A DNA stretch of 64,000 bases from Scenedesmus sp. ARA3 (lineage: Eukaryota; Chlorophyta; Chlorophyceae; Sphaeropleales; Scenedesmaceae), in assembly GCA_004335835.1 (NCBI GenBank), contig RWJK01000499.1:1-64000 (forward strand), read 5' to 3'. Position 1 is the stretch's first letter. Each line of letters starts with the position of its first letter. Below are positions 1 to 8,939 of this stretch, in pieces. Made by a program: the position numbers and the translations under genes. The notes below the pieces were generated by a model. That model was not told the DNA's origin. It worked only from the letters and a program-made list of their open reading frames with translations, and did no database searches.

Positions 1-2126
1 GCTGCTGCTGTGGCGGCGCCAGCCGGGGGTTGCAGTTGAACAGGATGCTCTTTATGACCTGGCTGCTGAGGCCCTTGATCTGTTCAGCACTGAGCTTCGT
101 GGTGTCCCTGCAGATCTTGGCCAGGGGCCCCTCCTCGCCTTTCTTGCGCTCGGCGGAGCTGTAGCGCCCCAGCCGCGCGCCCTGCGACAGCTGGCTGTCC
201 GCCTGCGCAGATGACACGAAAAAGGAGGTTTGTTTGTTGGCTTGCATACAATAGGGCAGGAGCAGCAGCAATGCGCATGGCGGAGCTGTAGCGCCCCAGC
301 CGCGCACCCTGTGACAGCTGGCTGTCCGCCTGCGCAGATGAAAAGAAACAGCAGGTGTGTATGGTGCACGTTTATGCAACAGGGCCAGAGCAGCAGCAGT
401 GCGCATGGTGAAACTGTAGCTCCCCAGCCCTGAGACAGCTGGCATCTGCAATATGCAGCAATCAAGGCGGCAAGGTGAACCGCAGTTGTGCAACATTGCG
501 TGTGGCAGCAGCAGGACAGTGCTAGCTGGAGCTGTAGCGCCCCAGCCGTGCGCCCTGCGACAGCTGGCAGTCCGCCTGCAGGGATGAAGAGGAGCAGGTG
601 AGGGACACCCAGCTGCTAAGGCATATCCACAACTGCTCCGGCATCTCTGCAATGTCCGCAGTCTACCTTGCTGCAAGCACTCTTCGCATATAAGTATAGG
701 CAACAGAACAGCATCAACAACAACCGCACCACCCACCTGCTCCAGCTTCTCAACAATGTCTGCGATCTGCCCCGCCGCAAACTCGCGGCTGGCCATGAGC
801 GCGCCGGTTGGAAGCAGCACAGCATCACGAAGCCGGTCCACCAGCAGCACGCACATCTACCACACATACACACCTGCTCCAGCTTCTTGCAAAGTCAGCG
901 GCACAGCAAAAGCACCAACAAATAGCACGACCGACTGCTGCTGCGCCGCACCTGCTCCAGCTTCTCCGCAATGTCTGCGATCTGCCCCGCCGCAAACTCG
1001 CGGCTGGCAATGAGCGGGCTTGCTGACAGCGTGTTGACCCAGTACTTGTTCCACAGCAGGTCCAGCAGGTGGCTGTCCAGGCCGGACTTGAAGAAGCTCA
1101 CGTCAAGGCTGTAGTACTGCAACGCAGCAAAAATATGCATGCAGGGACATGTGGTGTTTCATGGAGCAGGATTAACGCCCCAATCTTTTTGCCCAGAAGG
1201 TGGCTGTCCCAGGCCTGACTTGAAGAGGCTCACGTCAAGGCTGTAGTACTGCAGAGCAGAAAAAGATGACACAGGCAGAGGTGGTGCAGTTAGCGGCACA
1301 GCCAGGCTGCCGCACACCGCGCTGCAAGTGGGTTTCCAGCCTCGACTTGAATAGCTCGCGTCAAGGCTGTCGTACTGCAGGTGTCAGCAAGCAGCACAGG
1401 CACACACAGACGGTTTGCTGGCAGCACACATAGGGTTCTGCAGACTGGAAGACACTGCAACAAGTAACTTGGTGCGGTAAAGTATACATCAGCTGCAGCA
1501 GCCTGGATCAGGCAATGTAAGTTGTACTCAAATCGCAATTCCTATCACAGCCACAAACATGCGGTGCTGTCGCGGGTTATAAACCAGGCAGAGCACAGGC
1601 ATTCACTGCTTCTGCTGTTGCTGTCATGAAAGCTCTGCCATAGCATCTGCACTGCTGCTGCTGCTGCTGCCGGCCCCACCTGCTTCGCATGCACGCCAAA
1701 GTCCTCAATTGTGCTCAGCGGGATGGTCTCGTACCCGCTGCGCCATATCAACACAAGCACAAACAACAGCACACGCTGCAGCTGCTGCTGCTGCTGCCGG
1801 CCTCACCTGCTTCGCGTGCACACCAAAGTCCTCAATCTTGCTGAGAGGGATGGTCTGGTACTCACTACGCCATATAAACACCAACCAAAACAAAAGCACC
1901 TCCTGCTGCTGCTGCTGCTGCTGCCGGCCTCTTCTCACCTGCTTCGCGTGCACGCCAAAGTCCTCAATCTTGCTGAGAGGGATGGTCTGGTACTCGCTGG
2001 GTCCCTCCTCAGGGGGCTTGTAGCCCTCAGGGTAGGTGCGGAAGGCGCCGATTTCGACTTTGCCGCTGGCCATGGTGCGCACAGGGTCCACCACTACCGC
2101 CAGAAATGGCTCCTGCAAAGTTTTTA

Positions 2127-2171
<45 letters not shown>

Positions 2172-2578
2172 TGTGGCAACAGGATTGTTGAAGTTGCTGG
2201 AAGGCGCCGATCTCAATCTTTCCGCTGGCCAAGATGTGCACGGCGTCCGCCATCGTTGCGCAAGACAGCTTGTGCGCAGTGCGGAACAATAGTGCATATG
2301 TTTTTGGTCGCTTCCCGTATTGGCCGCCAGTAAAGAGCCATAGGCCTGATTTGCGCCGGCAGCCGCCAAGCTGGCACTCTTGAATAAATAAACAACAAGG
2401 TATCCCGGCCAAGGTGCATGCACTGAACAGTCCACACACGCAGCATGCAGCTGCACACCACCCACCTGGTACTGCTGGTTGAGCATCTGCGTGGAGCAGT
2501 CGATGCCTGACAGCCAGCAGCCGTAGCCCGGGTGGCTGTGGTACCAGCCCACAATGTTCTCCAGACGCCCAACATCCT

Positions 2579-2614
<36 letters not shown>

Positions 2615-3444
2615 GCAGCGTTCAAGCATGGTTGAATTCATGCATCACCTTTGGGATCAGAATGCAATGTCACAGACTGCATCAAACAGCCAAGTTGGAT
2701 TACCGCCAGGGTTCAGTTTAGTCCAGTTTCGCAAGGTGTTTTGGTCAACAATGCCCTGACCCACCTTGCTGGTGCCCTGGAAGTCCACCATGTACTCGTA
2801 CGCTTCTGCTTGTGCATTCACGCGCGTCTCCGTGCCCTCCACAGGCAGCGCAAAGCTGTCAATGACCACAAACACGTCACCCTGCACCTTGCCCTGCAGC
2901 AGGCCCATCACCTGCGGCAGAAAAGACACATTGATGCAGCATGCCGTCAGCATGCTTTACTGTTTGTTGGTGCACCTTGCCCTGCAGCAGGCCCATCACC
3001 TGCGGCACGCAAGACACATTGATGCAGCATAACATCAGCATGTCTTACTGTTTGATGGTGCCCTGCAGCGGGCACATCACCTGCGGCACGCAAGACACAT
3101 TGATGCAGCATGCCTTGTTGATTGCTGCTCTGTGGTTGGTGCACCTTGCCCTGCAGCACACCCATCTGTGTTCTGGGGGTCTGCCGCAATGCATTACTGT
3201 GTGCTGTTACTGGCTGACGACAGCTGCTACTGCCGGCACTAGTGTATGCTGCGCAACCCTTGTAATGAAACAGCAGTGCATTGGAAAACAGTTTAAACAC
3301 CAAGTCAGCTGCTAACAGCACCCATCGTACTGCTGCTGCTGCTGCAGCCGCTGCTGCTATCTGCCCTCACCTCTAGGCTGCCACCTGAGCGTGCATGCAT
3401 GGCGATCTTCAGCAGAGCCAGGGCAGACATGCGCACACTGTGAC

Positions 3445-3481
<37 letters not shown>

Positions 3482-4018
3482 GCGGGAGCAGTAGCAGCAG
3501 CGGCAGCCGCAGGAGCAGCTGCGTCAAGCGTACAGCAAACAAAACAGCAGCAGAACATACGCAGCAGCTGCCAACCAGCTGCCGCCTGCATCCTTTAGGA
3601 CACCTGCCAGTGCTGCCACATCCACAAACTCTGCGCGCCCAAATAGTAAGTAAACAAAGCTGCCATCCTGCCACATGCTTCTGCAACTTTCGGGGCTTCT
3701 GGAACTTTCACTGCAAGTGCAGCAATCACGGCAGGAACCCCGCCACGCCCTTGACGAGTCAGCTATCATGTCAAGTCTTTGTCACACACCAATGCCACCA
3801 TTGCATGCACTGCTTTAAAAGCATGAACACAGCATATGCATCCATCTGGTTGCTCACTGCTTGAAGTAGTGAGGGTCTTTGGTCCAAGGCTTTTGTGACT
3901 GGATGGCTTTCTGCTCTGCCTCGTCATACTTGTACAGAGCATCCGTGGGTGTGTTCTGCACGCTGTTTTCTAACTCCCATCGCATTCGTGCCGTGGCTGT
4001 GTCGCTTGTGGAAGCCAT
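1..4018 (-). CDS. CSN5: COP9 signalosome subunit 5 (JAMM deneddylase), 3' end cut by window edge
   Basis: CSN5 is the zinc metalloprotease subunit of the COP9 signalosome, which removes NEDD8 from cullins in nucleus and cytosol. Exons on the minus strand: 4018-3858, 3437-3371, 2911-2765, 2576-2466, 2112-1939, 1116-952 and 202 to beyond base 1; phases join without a stop for about 342 residues, so only the last few of the usual ~350 are missing. Visible motifs are the N-terminal [18 protein letters not shown], the catalytic Glu in EVMGLLQG, the JAMM motif [14 protein letters not shown], the Ins-1 stretch [11 protein letters not shown] and the helical [13 protein letters not shown]. The start Met at 4018 precedes a typical acidic CSN5 N-terminus. 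All introns are GT-AG. Degenerate copies of exon ends lie in several introns. The gene is divergent from the nucleoredoxin-like gene, 480 bp away. Assignment is secure. Confidence 0.95.
155..590 (-). repeat. Degenerate tandem copies of the CSN5 exon 7 start
   Basis: The first ~45 bp of exon 7 (encoding [15 protein letters not shown]) with its CAG acceptor recurs at about 282-338 and 528-586, and more degenerately at 408-445, inside intron 6. Two upstream copies keep an AG acceptor directly before the GCGGAC exon start. They look like partial-exon tandem duplications, not coding exons. Confidence 0.85.
746..1010 (-). repeat. Copy of the CSN5 exon 6 3' end with donor
   Basis: The exon 6 end ([12 protein letters not shown] plus donor) at 952-1010 is copied at about 746-800, with the donor still reading CAG|GTGGGT. 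A shorter third piece lies near 868-885. The copies lie downstream of the real donor within intron 6. Confidence 0.8.
1062..1382 (-). repeat. Three copies of the CSN5 exon 6 start with acceptor
   Basis: The exon 6 start ([12 protein letters not shown]) is at 1116 downwards; degenerate copies lie at about 1196-1256 and 1322-1380. Each keeps CTGCAG immediately before TAC, so all three could act as acceptors. Only the innermost copy runs on into the conserved [13 protein letters not shown] segment. Confidence 0.85.
1675..2005 (-). repeat. Three copies of the CSN5 exon 5 3' end with donor
   Basis: The segment encoding [19 protein letters not shown] plus its donor occurs at about 1939-2005 (real exon), 1803-1870 and 1677-1745. 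Donors read CAG|GTGAGA, CAG|GTGAGG and CAG|GTGGGG. The last copy has diverged to [13 protein letters not shown]. Each copy is followed by a CTG-repeat spacer, so the whole unit appears to have duplicated. Confidence 0.9.
2131..2256 (-). repeat. AGC microsatellite and a copy of internal CSN5 exon 5 sequence
   Basis: A (AGC)n tract of about 12 units occupies 2131-2169. It is followed at about 2199-2256 by a degenerate copy of the exon 5 interior around [11 protein letters not shown], whose original is at 2040-2090. The copy sits in intron 4 and has no clear flanking acceptor. Confidence 0.75.
2577..2620 (-). repeat. CTG microsatellite forming the CSN5 intron 3 acceptor
   Basis: On the coding strand this (CTG)n tract ends in CTGCAG directly at exon 4 (base 2576), so the triplet array supplies both the pyrimidine-containing tract and the acceptor. 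Confidence 0.8.
2886..3175 (-). repeat. Repeated copies of the CSN5 exon 3 start
   Basis: The exon 3 start (VMGLLQGK, ending at 2911) with its CCGCAG acceptor recurs at about 2970-3010 and 3060-3090, with a weaker copy near 3140-3170, in a ~85-bp periodic array that also repeats the intervening sequence around the words gacacattgatgcagca. The upstream copies keep CCGCAG|GTGATG. Confidence 0.85.
3446..3482. repeat. AGC/CTG microsatellite in CSN5 intron 1
   Basis: Twelve AGC units on the plus strand (CTG on the CSN5 coding strand), a few bases upstream of the exon 2 acceptor at 3438-3439. Confidence 0.8.
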
Positions 4019-4498
4019 GCTGCTTGCTGCTGCTGCAACCCCTGAAGGGGCCCACGGCCGCTGCTCAGAGGCCTGATCCGCGTCAGAAAACGTCGTATCC
4101 CACTTGAATGTTGTTTAGAAGGCGGAATGAGGGGCTCACGAGCTCGCTGTCCCAGAAGAAGTGCGACAGCAGGTACAGAATAAGTTTGAGCGTCCCCTCT
4201 ATGCCAAGGAGCACCCACGTCACCTTGCAACCTATAAAAATACTCAATCTTAATGTGATTAATGCGCTTGCCGGGCGATCTGGCAATGGCATGCATCAGC
4301 ATGCGTGCCAATGACATGATAGAATTCGAAAGGGCACTGAAGCCCTGGTTTCCGGCAGGCTTGCCAGAAGGCGATGCGCGGTAGCACATTCTGCAATCAT
4401 TCGGCAACAGCGCGGCTTTTGAACAAGCATAGGCGTGAACACCGTGACGGAAGTACAAGCTAACTGAATCACTGAACAGCAGCAGTACCAGCAGCACC
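4019..4498. promoter_or_regulatory. Divergent promoter between CSN5 and the nucleoredoxin-like gene
   Basis: The 480 bp between the two start codons must hold both 5' UTRs and promoters. A TATA-like TATAAAAA lies at 4233-4240 on the plus strand, about 260 bp before the nucleoredoxin start. A 69-codon minus-strand frame at 4083-4292 has protein-like composition, but I recognise no family and see no splice connection, so I treat it as non-coding. Confidence 0.5.
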
Positions 4499-6607
4499 AT
4501 GGCAGCAGATGCCTCATCCGACAGCTTTTCGTGGAGGAGCTTGTTCGCAGACAGGCTTGTCGAGAACAGGGGTGGCAAGCAGGTGGAAGTAGCTGTGGAT
4601 GAAGCACTGAAGGGCAAGCATGTGGCAGTGTACTTTTCGGCACACTGGTGAGGCGTCCAGCTGCAACTGCAACAGCATCACCTGCAGCAGCTCCTGCAAG
4701 CACGCGGCTTCTGCTGTAATGCTTGGGGCATGTACTTTGCCTGTGGACACTCAAAATGTTCTGCTCGGAAGTAGCAGGTGCTCAGCTATGCAAAGCAGCA
4801 CCTGCATGCAGCACATGCATCCAGATCTCTAGACTGCCTGCAGGCACCCTGTAGGCCCCATAGCAATCAGCAGCTGGCACGCGTGCACATTTAGTAAATG
4901 GCACAAGGCAATCCTGTAGCAGCAGTAATGCCTGACACCACCTGCATCATCAGACCATCACATATGCCCACGAGCAGTGCATGCAACCCTGGTTAGCCCA
5001 TTTCTGCTCCCTGCCCTCCCAGCAGCAGCTCAAACCTGCAGCTGCCTCGGCTTTCTCACACATTGATGCTCCCACCCGAACACTCTGCATGCTTGGTCTG
5101 CCAGCGTTCAGGCTTAACCCACAACCTTAACTTCTGAACCCTAAGCCACCTGAGCACCCTGCATGAGCCGCCTGGCCGCTCTTAAACTGCAGCTGCCTCA
5201 GCTTGCTCACTCTTTAACAGCCCACCAGAACACCTTCCATGCTTCACCTGTCAGGGTTCTAGGGTTGAAAGGCAACTGTTATACCCTAACCCTAAGCCAC
5301 CTGAGCACCCTGCATGTGCCGCCTTGCAGGTGCCCTCCCTGCAGAGCCTTCACACCGCAGCTGGCCAACACATACTCAAAGCTGAAAAAGGATGGCAAGG
5401 AGTTGGAGGTGGTGTTTGTCTCCATGGACAGGAACCAGGCGCAGTTCGACGTGAGCTAAAGTTCTGTATTTTGTTTTCTGAAACCAGAATGCTCCGCCAG
5501 GGGTGTGATTTGACAGTAATGTTTGGATCGCACTGCACCAGCTGAGCTACCCCTGCTCCTGCTTTGTGGTTGCAGCAGCAGGCGGCTGCTGTAGTCGTCA
5601 GTGTGCTCCTTGTCTTGCTGTGGGCTTGACTGCCATGTATGTCAAGCCGTTGGCAGTCATGCATGCAGTGGCTGGCAGCGTTGCTCTTTTGCCTCACCTT
5701 CACTTACTGCTGAGCTGCGCACACGTGCCTGCTTTGCTCAACATAAACCTTGCGCTCTTGTGTTTTTGCGCCTTTTTTGTGTTGTTTCCTCTGCTGCAGG
5801 AGTACTTTGGCAGCATGCCGTGGACGGCGGTGCCCTTCAGGGACGACCAGCTGCGCAGCGTGCTCAGCAGGAAGTTCCAGGTGGGGAGACAACTTCACAC
5901 TGTGAAGTCGACGACTTTCAAGTCACAGCTTCGTTTCTTGTGGTCTCTCTCTCAGCTGTGATTGCTGACGCATGCACAATCGATGGTTCTTGGCGAAACG
6001 TCATTGTGCACCATTTTGTATGTAATAGATTGTTGTGAAGTTGTAAAGGGAAAACATATCTGCTGTCAAATTGCTGCTGCTGCTGGCACTGCAGGTGCAG
6101 GGCATCCCACACCTCGTGCTGCTGGCGCCAGACAGCACAGTGCTGTGTGGCAACGCGCGCTCAGCAGTGGCAGCAGACCCCAACGGAGAGAAGTTCCCGT
6201 GGCACGGAGCAGAGGAGCCGAAGTAAGTGCACTGTGTGCATGCGGCTGCTGAAGAGGAGTATTGCACGGCAGACAAATGTGGTCTAGGAGTTCACTAGGG
6301 CTGGCTGGAATGCAGCGCCAGGCAAAGAGCTGTGCGGTGCAGCTGCTCAGCTGACCCCAGATGGCGAAGAACCAGTTCCCCCTGCAGAATGCTACCAGTT
6401 ACCAGTTACCAAAGTAGTTACTTTGTATGAGACCGTGTGCCCGTTGTAACCTGAATGAGAAGTAACTGGTAAAGCAGGGCCACAGGCCCACCCACAAAAG
6501 GAGGGAGACAAGGCTCATGGGGTCCAGCAATGCATCCAGGGCGCCTTTATCTGATGACAAACTTCACCCCAGTTGTGTTTGGACCCGCTGGAGATGCTGG
6601 CTTGATG

Positions 6608-6653
<46 letters not shown>

Positions 6654-6749
6654 CCGCGCAGGAGCTGGCCCGTGCCGTGGCTGCTGCTGGCATTCCTTGT
6701 GTTCTGGCTCATCAACACTTACTTTTTCCCGCCCAAAGCCAAGGTGTAG
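4499..6749 (+). CDS. Nucleoredoxin/tryparedoxin-like thioredoxin-fold protein with C-terminal membrane anchor
   Basis: Exons 4499-4647, 5330-5450, 5800-5880, 6095-6222 and 6662-6749 join to 188 residues with exact phase. The start has a good context (caccATGG). Exon 1 ends at SAHW and exon 2 opens with CPPCRAFTPQL, giving the redox motif WCPPCR at about residues 50-55. VVFVSMDRNQAQFD, MPWTAVPF and GIPHLVLL are typical of nucleoredoxin and tryparedoxin domains. Exon 5 encodes a single hydrophobic helix (WLLLAFLVFWLINTYFF) and a short basic tail, so the domain should be tail-anchored and face the cytosol. Likely role is dithiol-disulfide exchange at a membrane; which membrane is not visible. 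A single domain with a tail anchor is shorter than animal nucleoredoxin. Confidence 0.88.
5010..5325 (+). repeat. ~150-bp tandem duplication in intron 1 of the nucleoredoxin-like gene
   Basis: The stretch containing ccctaagccacctgagcacc followed by ctgcatg and gccgcct occurs at about 5138-5172 and again at 5289-5323, just before the exon 2 acceptor. The preceding text around cagctgcctcggctt is also duplicated. Only the second copy ends in a usable CTTGCAG acceptor. Confidence 0.75.
5498..5555 (-). other. Possible degenerate tRNA-like remnant
   Basis: The minus strand reads CAGGGGTAGCTCAGCTGG and closes with ACCCCTG, which can form a perfect 7-bp acceptor-like stem around a D-arm-like GCTCAGCTGG. 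Total length is only 58 nt and no proper anticodon arm is evident, so this is at best a tRNA-derived relic. It lies in intron 2 of the nucleoredoxin-like gene. Confidence 0.2.
6471..6530 (+). repeat. Dispersed repeat, copy 1 (inverted partner at 13770-13828)
   Basis: About 56 bp including gggccacaggcccacccac and gacaaggctcatggggtcc match the reverse complement of 13770-13828 with few differences. The copy lies in intron 4 of the nucleoredoxin-like gene. Its flank (6395-6470) repeats the word taccagttacc, and a related gggtaactgggtaac flanks the other copy. Confidence 0.8.
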
Positions 6750-7788
6750 GCAGCAGCAGCAGCAGCAGCGGCGGGCGGCGGCAGCAGCAGCGGCGGGCAG
6801 GACAACAGTAGGTGTAGGAGGTGTTGGTGAAGTAGTGAGGATCTGGCAGCTGTGGTGAGCTTGCACAAGCTGATGTTTGCTGACGTCTGTGGGGCTGTCA
6901 GGTGTTATGCCACACTTAGCTCGAGCGATTTATGTAGATAGGGCTGCGTTGTTCGTCAGTGTAAGTGATTGGATAGGCCTGTAAGGTGTCCCACCACTGG
7001 TACAGATGGCATCTGCAGGTGTCAGGCTGGCGGCACTGCTGAACATCGCGATGCGGCTTGACCTTGGTGACGAGAGGTGTGTTGTTGACGCGTGTCAGCG
7101 TATTCTGTGCCCGCCATTGAACCCCTGTCAGAAGCAAGGCTGCTGCATGCTATACAACGTCAGGTGTCTGTGGGTTGGGGCAAGGTGGGCATCGTCTTTG
7201 GGCGGGGTCTCCTGGTCCAGCATTGCTTGAAGGTGTGTAACTGTGCGTGTACAGTACAGATCATTTGTCCTGTTACAAGAGTGCAATGAATGCGCCTGTA
7301 GCATCTCCATGGTTCTGGGTTGGCCTGCCATATATGGCAAGGGTTCGAACCATAGGCGCATTCTTACTTTCCTCAGGGGACGCGTCCCATAAGCCGCTGT
7401 GGCGCCTGTAGATCCCGCGTATATACTCTTACATTGTTTATGAAGTTTAAAATGTGACCATATCTCGCACGTTTCAGCAAGCAGTAACCTTGTCAGACAA
7501 AGTCTGACAAGCTCACGTCTCTCCGAACCTCGGCTTTTGTGACAGGTTACGCATCTCCATACCCTCAACACCATTTAATTGTTGCTGTATAAAACGAAAC
7601 GTTGGTAGCGATTTGGCTGCCAGAAAACTCAATTTGACTGTGGATATCCTTTGGACGGAGGTGATAGTCACGCGCGTTTGTCAGACAGACGAAGTTGCTG
7701 CAGCAGCCTTATATCCGGTCACGGTCAAAATTGGCCTTTTGAAGCACCTTCATTGATACTAACTTACAGCTTGAACATATTGAGCGCC
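6750..7788. other. Spacer between nucleoredoxin-like and glutamate kinase genes
   Basis: This should contain the 3' UTR of the upstream gene and the promoter of the downstream one. I see no supported coding exon. A short copy of the dispersed repeat found at 30161 and 45189 lies at about 7185-7240 in opposite orientation (ctcctggtccagcattgctt). Confidence 0.6.
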
Positions 7789-8839
7789 ATGAAGCGGGTG
7801 TCATCGTGTGTGAAGGCAGCACTGGACGCATCCACAGACAAACACATCATTGTAAGCGACTGCCGTCCCTCCTGAGCCCCTTCTGCAGCAATGTATCGTC
7901 AAATTCAACACGTTTAACACGCTTCCACCCCTGCAGGTCATCAAGATCGGCACCAGCAGCCTGATCAATGAGCAGTATGGCACACTGAATCTGAGCATCT
8001 TGTCCCGCATCTGCGAAGTGGTGCGAGACCTGCATGCCCAAGGTAAGCAATAAAGCAATACAGCAGTAATTAATTACGTTGCCCTAGCAGCTGCAACACG
8101 ACAGTAGTATTGCATGTTCCTCTGAGTGCTGTCCCATGGCCCACAGGCAGCAGCGCGTCGCTACATCGGACCTGAAAAGCTGCAGGCAAATGCCAGGTTC
8201 GTGCTAAATTAGAGCTTAGGCTGCGTATCAGCAGCTGGCGTGTTTCTGCTGGTAGTATTTGGCAGCAGCAGCAGCAGCAGCAGCAGATAGTGCCACCACC
8301 TCAATGCATCACATTGCCACACCTTGTGATGGTACACCATGGTGGCCACCTCACATCAACTGCCGCACACACAACTGCCGCACACACAACTGCTGCACAC
8401 TTCTTGCAACCTCAGGTCACCATGTCATACTCGTCAGCAGCGGCGCAGTGGGCGTGGGCTGCCAGCGGCTGGGCCTGTCTGAGCGGCCCACCAAGCTGTG
8501 CCAGAAGCAGGTCATGGCTGCCATTGGGCAGGTGCACCTCATGCGCAACTACGAGGACACCTTCAACGCACTGGGCCTGGTGAGTGCTGCTGCTCTAGTA
8601 GACCCAGTGCATATCCATCGGCAGTGCAGCGCGCCTCAGCAGCTGCTGTAGCAGTTAGAGCCTGACAAGTTCAGCCGCTCCCTCAGCACATACACTCGAC
8701 TCCTACTTCTCTGAAAGGCACCTGAGAGTGAGTCAGCACTTTCTAGAAACTGGCTCAGCTGTTCTGCGGCTCACGCTGACCAGACACCAGCAGCGCGGTT
8801 GCTGCAGCCAAGTACTACTAGTAGGTTTTGCCCCTTACA

Positions 8840-8878
<39 letters not shown>

Positions 8879-8884
8879 TTGCTG

Positions 8885-8939
<55 letters not shown>

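Noticed and set aside
1705..2625. 306-codon minus frame through CSN5 exons and introns
   Set aside because: It runs across CTG repeats and duplicated exon ends. Splicing at conserved boundaries gives the CSN5 protein instead.
5498..5555. A functional tRNA gene
   Set aside because: Only the acceptor-like stem and D-arm text fit. At 58 nt there is no room for a normal anticodon arm, so it is kept only as a low-confidence remnant.
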